A DNA stretch of 35,611 nucleotides from Nanobdellota archaeon (GTDB lineage: Archaea; Nanobdellota; Nanobdellia; Parvarchaeales; Parvarchaeaceae). A program made the position numbers and the translations under genes. Shown here piece by piece: positions 1 through 6,832 of the stretch (positions are counted from its first letter, which is position 1; each line of letters opens with the position of its first letter). The stretch is from positions 1-35,611 of the forward strand of contig JAKBJF010000003.1 of assembly GCA_021836125.1 (NCBI GenBank), written 5' to 3'. The notes beneath the pieces were generated by a model. It was not told the DNA's origin. It was given only the letters and a program-made list of their open reading frames with translations, and ran no database searches.

Positions 1-150
1 TGGTACGACAAGTATGGGTTCGAATTTCATGTTTTCCGATTTTATACCCTCCTTTTCGGCGAGGTCTTTGTAGTTCAAATCGAAAATTTTACCCGTCTGC
101 AGTATTTTCCCTATAAAATTTATAAACACGAAGTCGCTTTCGTTTATCAT
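1..150 (-). CDS. FKBP-type peptidyl-prolyl isomerase, N-terminal fragment (runs off left edge)
   Basis: The first 50 codons of a minus-strand gene are present; the rest lies beyond position 1. The visible part has the FKBP opening: a short acidic start, then FVFINFIGKI and G-K-I-F-D, which matches the usual 'V-Y-G---G--FD' first strands, followed by the archaeal continuation ending KFEPILVVP. Archaeal FKBPs catalyse cis-trans isomerisation of Xaa-Pro bonds and often act as chaperones through an inserted flap domain; that part cannot be seen here. Its ATG overlaps the Alba stop codon by 4 bp (ATGA), so the two are probably translationally coupled and cotranscribed. The family call is fairly firm for such a short piece. 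Confidence 0.75.
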   Translation of the reverse strand, partial: MINESDFVFINFIGKILQTGKIFDLNYKDLAEKEGIKSENMKFEPILVVP

Positions 151-422
151 ATTCCCTTTTTCATTTCTATCGATATAAAGGAAACCTTTCTTATTTTAGA
201 GTCTTCTCCTTTAAGCTCTTCTGTACCTACGTCTATTTTTGTTATCGCTAGACCCTGAGAGAACTTACGCATAACAATTTGTGATACGTCTACGGCCTTA
301 GATATAAGAGAACCCCTTGCTTTTATGACAACCAAGTCGTTTCCCGAATTTATGTGGGTCAAAACGGCAAGGACGTATGAAATCATTGGTTTTTTACCTA
401 TCAGCACCGCACCATTATCCAT
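147..422 (-). CDS. albA: Alba-family chromatin/RNA-binding protein
   Basis: This 91-residue protein matches the Alba family over its full length. It opens with the conserved IGKKP segment (residues 8-12; the paired lysines correspond to the nucleic-acid-contacting, acetylatable lysines of Sulfolobus Alba), then MISYVLAVLT, the VVIKARGSLISKAVDV stretch, and a C-terminal IGTEEL-like segment (here VGTEEL) with a closing beta strand. Alba dimers coat double-stranded DNA and also bind RNA, and are among the most abundant archaeal nucleoid proteins. A TATA box at 447-454 is centred about 28 nt before the ATG, which suggests a leaderless, independently transcribed mRNA although the gene lies downstream of the translation operon. 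FKBP follows with a 4-bp overlap. Confidence 0.95.
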   Translation of the reverse strand: MDNGAVLIGKKPMISYVLAVLTHINSGNDLVVIKARGSLISKAVDVSQIVMRKFSQGLAITKIDVGTEELKGEDSKIRKVSFISIEMKKGI

Positions 423-446
423 ATCGCTATTGCATACTTATTATAA

Positions 447-454
447 TATTTATA
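447..454 (-). promoter_or_regulatory. TATA box (box A) for alba
   Basis: Read on the minus strand the sequence is TATAAATA. Its centre is about 28 nt upstream of the Alba ATG at 422, the spacing expected if transcription starts at or next to the start codon. Confidence 0.6.
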
Positions 455-477
455 TGTTTAATTTTTGCATAAGAGAC

Positions 478-834
478 TCAAGTGATAATACTAAAATGAT
501 CCTTCCCTGACCTGCGTATTATAACTACACCTGCGAGCCTAGCTTTTGCTATAAGCTTGCGGTCTTCGGTCATTACATGCATATTTTTTTCTTTCGCAAG
601 GCGTATAAGTTCTCCATCAACGTCTCCCGGTTCGCTTTCGATTACGTTGAACCTTAATGATTTGATAAGACTGACGACATCCTGTCGTTTAAGTTTTATC
701 AGTTCGTTTATGCAGCATTGCGGTACAAAAAGTTTGTAGGGTCCTCCCAAAGAGAGGTCGAGCGCAGATTCTATGTCAGTTTTGTTGTCAAAAATATACA
801 CTAAAGAATTTGTATCCAGAGCTATCTTAATCAT
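478..834 (-). CDS. PIN-domain ribonuclease-like protein (aIF2-gamma-linked)
   Basis: A 118-residue single-domain PIN protein. The likely catalytic acidic residues, counted from the chosen start, are D7 (in ALDTNS), E44 (CINELIKL), D71 or D73, and D91 (MTEDRKL), which is the usual Mg2+-binding pattern of PIN nucleases. I chose the ATG at 834 because it sits across the aIF2-gamma stop codon and puts the first strand (MIKIALDTN) at the N terminus; an ATG at 855 would add seven residues. Archaeal genomes commonly carry a PIN protein of the Fcf1/rRNA-processing type next to aIF2-gamma, so a role in rRNA processing is more likely than a toxin role, and there is no antitoxin gene beside it. The actual substrate is unknown. 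Confidence 0.85.
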   Translation of the reverse strand: MIKIALDTNSLVYIFDNKTDIESALDLSLGGPYKLFVPQCCINELIKLKRQDVVSLIKSLRFNVIESEPGDVDGELIRLAKEKNMHVMTEDRKLIAKARLAGVVIIRRSGKDHFSIIT

Positions 835-2020
835 ATATCTTGCCTGAACCTGCAAGAGTCCAAACGTTGTCTAATTTTCTTGAAATTATTGCGTTGTCTC
901 CCACGTAGTAAGGAAGAACTGAATTGCTTAATGCAGCTACAACCTTATTGCCGGATACGGCCGTAACTGTAGCTAGAGCTTTGCCGGCAAGAATGTTAAG
1001 GAGGACTACTTCATTCTTTTGAATTGACCTCTTGAATAAGTTCTTTTCTTGTTTCTCCAGAGGGGAATATTCGAATGAAATGCGCGGTTTTAGCTGCGGT
1101 CGATTCTTAACCGATACTATAAGACTCCCTGCAAGATTGTCTCTCCTTGTAAGTGCAGGATCAAGAGCTGTCTGTAGCCCCACTGTCAGCCCTTTTGAAA
1201 CTTTTGACTCTTTGCCAAACTCACTGTGCATATCTATAACTTTGCTCTTAAGCGGCTGCCATCCGTTTTTAACCTGGATTCCAGGGTATATCTCTATTTC
1301 GTCACCAGAGGACAATTCTCCCTCCTTTAAGGCACCGCCGAGTATTCCGCCGACAAGTTCTTTTATAGCTGTGCCTGGGCGATTTGCATCGAAACTTCTT
1401 ACTGCCAGCATAACGGGTGCCTTCTTTGCTACGCTGTTTTCCAAAGGAAACTTGCCTATCTCCTGTATCAACTCGACAATGTTTACGTTAGCAGTAGAAA
1501 ACACAGGGATTATGGGTACATTATCGAAACCGCTATCTGACAAGAACTTCTTTATTTCCTGATAGTTTTCCTTCGCTCTCTGCGGACTCACTATATCCAC
1601 CTTTGTCTGTGCTACGACAAGGTTCTTTATTCCTATTATCCTAAGCGCATTAAGATGCTCTTCGGTCTGCGGTTGTGGACATTTTTGATTTGCTGCGATA
1701 ACAAGTATAGCACCGCTGACCAGAGCGGCACCGCTTAACATTATTGTCATCAATGTCTTATGGCCTGGAGAATCTATTATTGATACCTTTCTGAATAATT
1801 CAGAGGCGGAACCGCATGTCTCGCACTGCTGTTTTCTGCTCAAATAGCCGCACTTTTTGCATTTGTATAATACAAAGTGTGCATAACCCAATCTTATTGT
1901 AATACCCCTCTTTTTTTCCTCGCTGTGACGCAGCGTCGACTCGTTAGTAAGTGCACGCACCAATGTGGTTTTACCGTCAGCAAAACTGCCGACTACGTCT
2001 ATTATTATATTTTCAACCAT
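827..2020 (-). CDS. eif2g: Translation initiation factor aIF2 subunit gamma
   Basis: A 397-residue GTPase that, with alpha and beta subunits, brings initiator Met-tRNA to the small ribosomal subunit. Visible in order: P-loop at residues 11-18, switch I RGITIRLGYA, a zinc knuckle with C54/C57 and C66/C69, the G3 motif DSPGHKT with H87, the signature ILVIAANQKCPQPQT, the G4 motif TKVD at 139-142, then the two beta-barrel domains. Two motifs are unusual: the P-loop reads GSFADGKT where the family has GHVDHGKT, and G4 reads TKVD instead of NKxD. The Walker A lysine and threonine are kept. It overlaps the S6e stop by 8 bp and the PIN gene start by 8 bp, forming a tight translation operon. Confidence 0.96.
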   Translation of the reverse strand: MVENIIIDVVGSFADGKTTLVRALTNESTLRHSEEKKRGITIRLGYAHFVLYKCKKCGYLSRKQQCETCGSASELFRKVSIIDSPGHKTLMTIMLSGAALVSGAILVIAANQKCPQPQTEEHLNALRIIGIKNLVVAQTKVDIVSPQRAKENYQEIKKFLSDSGFDNVPIIPVFSTANVNIVELIQEIGKFPLENSVAKKAPVMLAVRSFDANRPGTAIKELVGGILGGALKEGELSSGDEIEIYPGIQVKNGWQPLKSKVIDMHSEFGKESKVSKGLTVGLQTALDPALTRRDNLAGSLIVSVKNRPQLKPRISFEYSPLEKQEKNLFKRSIQKNEVVLLNILAGKALATVTAVSGNKVVAALSNSVLPYYVGDNAIISRKLDNVWTLAGSGKIYD

Positions 2021-2393
2021 CAGTCTTCTTACCGAGAACCTCTTTAAGGGATTTTTCGCCCTGTTTGGTTATCTTCAAATTAACCTGTGAAGTGAACTGA
2101 CTTATTGTGTTTCCTGCTACAGACTTCTTAAGTCTTATGTTCTCATTGTTCCCAAGTTCTTTCCCAATAAGTATCTTTTTTAGACCTATTCCATCTACGT
2201 CATTCCTCATTGGCATTCCGGTCATATAGCTACCGCCGGTTATCTGTGCTTCATATCCATCCAGACCCATGAAAGAAAGTGCTACGTTTTCGCCGAGCTT
2301 TTTGCCGATTAGAGTTTCCATCTCTTCTGAATTGAGCACTTTATTAAAACTCTCCCCTGTTTTCGGGTCGCTGACAACAATCTTAGTTTCCAT
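2013..2393 (-). CDS. rps6e: 30S ribosomal protein S6e
   Basis: A 126-residue protein of normal archaeal length. Diagnostic parts are the central G-G-S-Y-M-T-G-M-P-M-R-N-D-V segment (family: GGSDKDGFPMR-DV) and the VAGNTISQFTSQVNLKI segment near the C terminus (family: RGNTIS---VQINLK). S6e is a component of the small ribosomal subunit. It is first in the minus-strand operon S6e, aIF2-gamma, PIN, an order common in archaea. The TATA element at 2417-2424 lies about 28 nt upstream, consistent with a leaderless message. Confidence 0.95.
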   Translation of the reverse strand: METKIVVSDPKTGESFNKVLNSEEMETLIGKKLGENVALSFMGLDGYEAQITGGSYMTGMPMRNDVDGIGLKKILIGKELGNNENIRLKKSVAGNTISQFTSQVNLKITKQGEKSLKEVLGKKTDG

Positions 2394-2416
2394 AACACAG
2401 ATTAATTAGAGATACG

Positions 2417-2424
2417 TATTTATA
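2417..2424. promoter_or_regulatory. TATA element shared by divergent rps6e and dph2-like genes
   Basis: The intergenic gap is only 57 bp. It holds a single clear box: TATAAATA on the minus strand and TATTTATA on the plus strand. The centre lies about 28 nt from the rps6e ATG (2393) and about 30 nt from the ATG at 2451, so the same element is correctly placed for leaderless transcription both ways. Confidence 0.45.
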
Positions 2425-2450
2425 CCTTTATCTTTGACTAAATATAGTTT

Positions 2451-3137
2451 ATGGAAGTAATGTTTGTTGAAGCGAGATATAACGGCAAGATTAGCGATTT
2501 GTTCATGAATAAGATAAAAGAGGCTTTATCGCAGTATAAAAAAATAAACGCGGTTGCGGCCATACAATACATTGATCAGATGAATTATGTGGTACAAAAT
2601 ATAAAGGAAAAGGAATTCGTTGTCATAAAGTCAAAATACCGCGCAATGTATCCGGGTCAGATACTCGGATGTGACGTGGACGCTGCACGTTGCGAGGATT
2701 GTGATGTAACCCTTGCATTTACACAGGGGGTTTTTCATCTCTTGGGCATACCTATAAAATTGGGCAAACCACTTCTGAACGTAGACCCGGAAAGCGAGAC
2801 TATAACTTTTATTGACGGTAAAGCCGGTGACAAATACCGAAAAAGAGTCCTCCAAGCTATAGGTACGGCACTGTCTGCAAAAAACGTCATGTTTGTGGAG
2901 TCCATGAAAAGCGGCCAAACGTACGGCGTCAATCTTCTTAAAGAAGCGCTAAAAAAACGCGGAACGAAAATCTTTTCTACGATAAGCGATGAAATAAACT
3001 TTAACAGGTTAAATGAGTTTCGGGACATTGACGTCTTCATAAATACGGCATGTCAAAGGATAGGGATAGATGATATGGAAAAACTGGAGAAACCCATAGT
3101 CAATGCAGAAGATCTTGAGCCATATCTATTGAAATAA
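2451..3137 (+). CDS. dph2: Dph2-like diphthamide biosynthesis protein lacking domain 1
   Basis: 228 residues that align from start to end with roughly residues 98-342 of archaeal Dph2, the [4Fe-4S] radical enzyme that moves the 3-amino-3-carboxypropyl group of SAM onto a histidine of elongation factor 2. Recognisable parts are PGQILGCD (C74), GVFHLLGI, KPLLNVDP, and near the end NTACQRIGIDD (C201) and KPIVNAEDLE. C74 and C201 correspond to the second and third cluster cysteines; the first cysteine lies in domain 1, which is missing. An in-frame TAG at 2445-2447, directly before the ATG, excludes an upstream extension. Extra cysteines C81 and C84 follow C74. The fold family is clear; whether it is catalytic alone, needs a separately encoded domain 1, or has another role is open. 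Confidence 0.85.
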   Translation: MEVMFVEARYNGKISDLFMNKIKEALSQYKKINAVAAIQYIDQMNYVVQNIKEKEFVVIKSKYRAMYPGQILGCDVDAARCEDCDVTLAFTQGVFHLLGIPIKLGKPLLNVDPESETITFIDGKAGDKYRKRVLQAIGTALSAKNVMFVESMKSGQTYGVNLLKEALKKRGTKIFSTISDEINFNRLNEFRDIDVFINTACQRIGIDDMEKLEKPIVNAEDLEPYLLK

Positions 3138-3227
3138 ATAGCGTATTATTCGCCTAAACCCCTATTTTCGCAGAAGTAAAGCTTTATATATTAGAATATT
3201 TCATTACTATAAAATAATAAAATAATC

Positions 3228-3234
3228 GGGAGGT
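3228..3234 (+). promoter_or_regulatory. Strong Shine-Dalgarno site upstream of 3241 gene
   Basis: GGGAGGT sits 6 nt before the ATG at 3241. A TATA-like TTTATATATT at 3183-3192 lies about 53 nt upstream of the ATG, so this mRNA should carry a leader of about 25-30 nt, unlike its probably leaderless neighbours. Confidence 0.6.
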
Positions 3235-3240
3235 TAAGTT

Positions 3241-4179
3241 ATGGCTAAAGAAAACAATAAAAAGAGTGTTGAGAAACCTAAGGCTGAAAAGCCCGCCGAG
3301 GTGCCACAAAAATCGCAAAAAGACAAGAAAAATGGTGATCAGGCAGGCCTTGAACGTTATCTGTCGAGAAATGGCCATTACTTCGTAATCGCTGACGCTA
3401 TATCAGAGTACAAGAGTCAGAAGGGACAGCCTGGTTTTGATCCGAATGAAGTGGCTGCCAAGCTTTACAAACCTTTCCTTTACATAAACGGCAAATTCAA
3501 CAACGAGATGGAAGGAATAATAAACCAGCAGTTAGGTCTGCTTATACAGAATAATGCCGTAACGGAACCTTATCTGAGTAATATGGTCGGTAGAATAGAA
3601 CCTATGCTCGGCAAGTATCGCAATGAACTAATAGCAATGTTGCCAGATGACGCCCATAAGCAGCTTGCTTTTATGATAATGAAAGATAAAAACAAAAAAC
3701 CGGGTCTGGCCAGCAAGATTATGGGAAACCCTGCAATGCAGAGACCTGCCACATTATTACAACTACTTGACAATGTAAACGGGACTGAAGACATGGCAGG
3801 AGACGTAGGAACTGGTTTCTACGACAATATATCTTCAAACAATCCTACGGATTATACAAAAGGCGGCACTATGACCAACGATGAAGCACGTTCGTATATA
3901 GATAAAGGCCGCGCAATGTTCGTGGAAGGTCTTAAAGCCTTGAAAAATACCGGTGCGATGGAAAGAATGAAACAGATAATACTCGGAACGACCGCGAAAC
4001 AACTTGATTACGAGATGAAAAAGATGGATCCAACACACGTTAAAAACGCACTAGCAACTGCAGACCCTGTTGAAGTAATGTCAACGGTTTACCGCGGTCT
4101 GCTGCAAAGACCTGTAAAACAATCAGCAATTGAACAAGAACCCGAATTAAATACCTCCCTTTCAGGAGAGCCTTCTTAA
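3241..4179 (+). CDS. Unrecognised 312-residue soluble protein with charged N terminus
   Basis: I do not recognise a family. The first 35 or so residues are very rich in lysine, glutamate and proline and look disordered. The rest (from about residue 37) is predicted by eye to be mostly helical and globular, without membrane segments or a signal peptide, and has no obvious catalytic motif. The C-terminal 20 residues are again polar and loose. Its expression signals are the best in this part of the window: a TATA box, a short leader with a strong Shine-Dalgarno site, and a perfect terminator-like hairpin that contains the stop codon. This suggests an abundant or well-controlled monocistronic product. 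The neighbours (Dph2-like upstream, transporter downstream) give no functional clue. Confidence 0.8.
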   Translation: MAKENNKKSVEKPKAEKPAEVPQKSQKDKKNGDQAGLERYLSRNGHYFVIADAISEYKSQKGQPGFDPNEVAAKLYKPFLYINGKFNNEMEGIINQQLGLLIQNNAVTEPYLSNMVGRIEPMLGKYRNELIAMLPDDAHKQLAFMIMKDKNKKPGLASKIMGNPAMQRPATLLQLLDNVNGTEDMAGDVGTGFYDNISSNNPTDYTKGGTMTNDEARSYIDKGRAMFVEGLKALKNTGAMERMKQIILGTTAKQLDYEMKKMDPTHVKNALATADPVEVMSTVYRGLLQRPVKQSAIEQEPELNTSLSGEPS

Positions 4180-4189
4180 AGGCTCTCCT
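4164..4189 (+). terminator. Hairpin terminator overlapping the stop codon of the 3241 gene
   Basis: A perfect 11-bp inverted repeat with a 4-nt loop (arms 4164-4174 and 4179-4189, loop CTTA) is followed by TTATAA. The TAA stop at 4177-4179 lies in the loop and at the start of the second arm. It also faces the convergent small gene ending at 4210 and could separate the two transcripts. Confidence 0.65.
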
Positions 4190-4209
4190 TTATAATCAAT
4201 AATCCTCAA

Positions 4210-4386
4210 TTAAGGGATCGGTGTATTGTTTTCTGTCTTGTTTGCGATTTTATTAAGATTGAAAAGCTGGTTCAGGAGCCCCGATTGTATCAAGTATATG
4301 AGGACTATCAATATTATGACTGCTATTATTATTAGTATAATCACCTCTAAGCCAAGAGACATCGCACCTGCACTGTTGAATGCCAT
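4210..4386 (-). CDS. Small single-span membrane protein (58 aa), possibly pilin-like
   Basis: A 58-codon gene starting at the ATG at 4386 and ending in TAA at 4210-4212. The N terminus is MAFNSAGAMSLGLE, then about 20 strongly hydrophobic residues (mostly I, L, V; residues 15-33) and a short polar tail containing NKT. The layout, a short polar leader with S and E just before one hydrophobic helix, resembles archaeal class III signal peptides (Q-x-S-x-E), but the motif is not exact, so a plain small membrane protein is equally possible. A T/A-rich segment with TATA character (near 4403-4412) lies upstream on the minus strand. It follows the transporter gene with a 33-bp gap. Confidence 0.6.
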   Translation of the reverse strand: MAFNSAGAMSLGLEVIILIIIAVIILIVLIYLIQSGLLNQLFNLNKIANKTENNTPIP

Positions 4387-4419
4387 ATAGCGGTGTGTTT
4401 TTTTTTAAATTTATACTTG

Positions 4420-5658
4420 TTATATCGAAAGGAAAATCCAATACACCAGCGCATTAAGAAGCGTCAAAACCGCACCTATCTTGGCGAATTCCAAAAAGCC
4501 ATAGGGCTCTTTCTTCATTCTTTCTGTGCTATTTACGATTATTATATTGCTGGCTGCGCCAAGTAGCAAAAAGTTTCCGGCTATTGTGCTTCCCGCCGCC
4601 AAAGCTATAAACGAGCCTATGGTCGCACCACTTCCCGCTATTATAGGTATAAACAGCGCAACAAGAGGCACATTGGACAAGAACTGGCTTACTATTATAC
4701 TAAAAGACAATATCGCTGCTGTGCTGGTTACATTTATGTCGTAATAATTTATCAAAGTCTGGAAAACACCGGACAGAAAAACGCTTTGCATGAGGATAAA
4801 CATGGATATAAAAAATGCTATTGTCTTCCAGTCTATATTTTTTATTATTTTGTACCTGTCCTTAGCGAATATGATTATAGGCAAAGCCGATATAAGCGCT
4901 ATACTGCTGAGCGGAATTGTTTGATGTATGAAGAACGAAGACAAAGAATATATTATCATCATTGCTATCAGCAGCAATAATGAGCTTTTTGTCAGCATCG
5001 CAAGTGATTTATCCTTTATAGGAGATACGTTTATGCGCCTCGGCTTGTCGTCAAAAATATTTCCAAAGAAAAACCTTATCACCACATACACCAGCAAAAG
5101 ATTTATTATCGTCGGCACGAAAAGCCGGCTAAAAAAATCAACAAATGGATTACCTACGAATCCGCTTGCGGCTATCAATAGATTCTGCGGGTTGCCTATC
5201 GGACTCATCACGCTACCAGTAGTTATTGCAAAGGAAAGAGTGAATAGCAGCGCCTTATGGTTTATCCTGAGTCTGCGAGCTAGAACAAGCATTACAGGAG
5301 TACCTATTATCGCGAGCGTATCGTTCAAAAGTATTGTCGATATCAGACCTACAAAGAATATCATTATTATAATCAAGTAGTCCATGTTCTTTGCGCCGTG
5401 AAGCACTCTTGTGAAAAGATTCAGTATATAACCGCTTTTTATGCCGGCTTCACCGATTATGAACATCCCTGCCAGAAAGAATATCACGTTAAGGTTTATC
5501 GAATTAAAGGCTGCGAGCGGTGTTATCTGGCCTAAAAACAAGGCTCCTAAAGCCCCTAATGACATTATTTCCCATATCTGGAGCCTCTTGCCGCCTACGG
5601 TCCTCCTTGCTATCAGCGCGAAAACTATCAGAAGTATCGCCAATGGGACAAAGTCCAT
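4420..5658 (-). CDS. ArsB/NhaD-type (ion transporter superfamily) membrane transporter
   Basis: A polytopic membrane protein of about 412 residues with around 11 hydrophobic segments. Family signs are FNSINLNVIFFLAGMFI near the N terminus, LLNDTLAIIGTPVML, the re-entrant TGSVMSPIGNPQNL, and in the second half the matching AAGSTIAGNFLLLGAASN followed by NSTE. These are the paired helix-breaking motifs of the ArsB/NhaD/CitMHS group, which moves arsenite, Na+/H+ or organic anions; the substrate cannot be told from sequence. I place the start at the ATG at 5658 because the TATA box 5678-5684 is about 23 nt upstream of it. A GTG at 5673 would add five residues but sits only 8-9 nt from the box. 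Confidence 0.88.
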   Translation of the reverse strand: MDFVPLAILLIVFALIARRTVGGKRLQIWEIMSLGALGALFLGQITPLAAFNSINLNVIFFLAGMFIIGEAGIKSGYILNLFTRVLHGAKNMDYLIIIMIFFVGLISTILLNDTLAIIGTPVMLVLARRLRINHKALLFTLSFAITTGSVMSPIGNPQNLLIAASGFVGNPFVDFFSRLFVPTIINLLLVYVVIRFFFGNIFDDKPRRINVSPIKDKSLAMLTKSSLLLLIAMMIIYSLSSFFIHQTIPLSSIALISALPIIIFAKDRYKIIKNIDWKTIAFFISMFILMQSVFLSGVFQTLINYYDINVTSTAAILSFSIIVSQFLSNVPLVALFIPIIAGSGATIGSFIALAAGSTIAGNFLLLGAASNIIIVNSTERMKKEPYGFLEFAKIGAVLTLLNALVYWIFLSI

Positions 5659-5677
5659 AAAAATTAACGCCACGCGC

Positions 5678-5684
5678 TATATAA
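5678..5684 (-). promoter_or_regulatory. TATA box for the ArsB/NhaD-type transporter
   Basis: TTATATA on the minus strand, centred about 23 nt before the ATG at 5658. It decides the start choice against the GTG at 5673. Confidence 0.5.
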
Positions 5685-5773
5685 TATTATTGCGCGGTAT
5701 TTTGATACGGTGATATAGCCTCTCTAAAGTAACATCTGCACGTCACTTCAGAAGCAGACGAATAAAATTAAAT

Positions 5774-6733
5774 TTATTGTCTTCTTATGCTTCTTACCGG
5801 CATCTCAACGAGTCTTAATTTTGTTTCCTGCCTGCTTTTACCGCGTATGAACCGTATCTGCACGCTTTCGTTTATGTGCATTTGGGACATGCTGCGAAGC
5901 AGGTCTTTCACGCTTTTTATTTCATATTGACCTACACGCTGTATTATATCGCCTTCCCTCAAACCCGAACGTTCCGCTGGCCCGCCTGAAGAGACATTTG
6001 CCACAATTACCCCTTCTTCAGTATAAAGTCTGAATCGCCGGGACAAAGCAGGCGTAACATTTATCACTGACACCCCTAACATTGGTCTCGTGACTCTTCC
6101 TTTTTCCATGACTTGTTCTAAGACCCATTTAACAGTGTTTATAGGTATTGCAAAACCCACGCCCTGTGCAAAGGGTATTATTGCGGAATTTATGCCTATT
6201 ACTTTGCCGCTTATGTCTGCTAATGGTCCACCACTGTTTCCCGGATTTATAGCGGCGTCTGTCTGCAGAAGCCCTTCAAATATGAAATCGGCCCACGGCA
6301 TAGGTCTGCCTATAGCACTTATTGACCCTACTGAAACCGTCGGCGCTCCTGGAAGATCCAGCGCATTTCCTATCGCAAGCGCGAATTGCCCTACTTTTAA
6401 TTTTTCAGAATCACCTAAGTCGGCTGCGGGAAGATTTTTGCCTTCAACTTTTATCACTGCTATATCGGTAGCTCTGTCTCCGCCTACAACTTTTCCAAGA
6501 TAACTGGTCCCGTCTTTAAGCATGACCTCGACATCGTCCGAATCCTGGATCACATGATAATTCGTAATAATATGGCCGCCGCGGTCCACTATCAAGCCGG
6601 ATCCTGAACCGTTCACCTTTGCATCGCTGAATGGGTAATTTTCAATAAGCCTCGTACTTCTTATTGTTACTACGCTTTCGCTAAGTTTTTCCACTGAGTC
6701 TGTTATTTCATTTTCGATTCCTGCCAAAACCAT
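5774..6733 (-). CDS. HtrA/DegP-like trypsin-fold serine protease with one PDZ domain
   Basis: 319 residues. The protease domain has a complete catalytic triad: H60 in TNYHVI, D90 in ATDIAVI and S167 in INPGNSGGPL. A single PDZ domain follows at about residues 215-310 (GGPAERSGLREGDII). No signal peptide or membrane anchor is visible: the protein begins MVLAGIENEITDSVEKL, so it is probably cytoplasmic, unlike bacterial DegP/DegS and most archaeal HtrA proteins with an N-terminal anchor. A Shine-Dalgarno GGGAGG at 6738-6743 precedes the ATG. The gene is divergent from a PadR regulator, and the palindrome at 6773-6788 lies in its promoter region, so PadR control of this quality-control protease is plausible. 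Confidence 0.93.
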   Translation of the reverse strand: MVLAGIENEITDSVEKLSESVVTIRSTRLIENYPFSDAKVNGSGSGLIVDRGGHIITNYHVIQDSDDVEVMLKDGTSYLGKVVGGDRATDIAVIKVEGKNLPAADLGDSEKLKVGQFALAIGNALDLPGAPTVSVGSISAIGRPMPWADFIFEGLLQTDAAINPGNSGGPLADISGKVIGINSAIIPFAQGVGFAIPINTVKWVLEQVMEKGRVTRPMLGVSVINVTPALSRRFRLYTEEGVIVANVSSGGPAERSGLREGDIIQRVGQYEIKSVKDLLRSMSQMHINESVQIRFIRGKSRQETKLRLVEMPVRSIRRQ

Positions 6734-6772
6734 ATTTCCTCCCGTCCGACATAAGAATACTCGTTATCTCAT

Positions 6773-6788
6773 TATAGGACATCCTATA
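6773..6788. promoter_or_regulatory. Palindromic operator candidate O1 (PadR/htrA intergenic)
   Basis: A perfect inverted repeat, TATAGGA-CA-TCCTATA, in the 99-bp gap between htrA and padR. It lies about 40-55 nt upstream of the htrA ATG and can overlap its box A. Confidence 0.6.
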
Positions 6789-6800
6789 TTATTTTTCTTA

Positions 6801-6814
6801 ATATTTAAATATAT
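6801..6814 (+). promoter_or_regulatory. TATA box for padR
   Basis: ATATTTAAATATAT, centred about 25 nt before the PadR ATG at 6833, fits a leaderless transcript. Confidence 0.6.
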
Positions 6815-6827
6815 CGGTCATCCTATA
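6812..6827. promoter_or_regulatory. Palindromic operator candidate O2 (padR promoter)
   Basis: TATCGGT-CA-TCCTATA repeats O1 with two changes in the left arm, keeping the GG-[AT]-CATCCTATA half. It lies between the padR TATA box and the ATG, at the expected transcription start, so occupancy would block padR expression. Confidence 0.6.
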
Positions 6828-6832
6828 TTTTT

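Noticed and set aside
1032-1562. Long antisense frames opposite aIF2-gamma, PGK, PolX, thrS and others.
   Set aside because: They lie opposite well-supported genes, have no promoter or family features, and reflect codon bias of the real strand.
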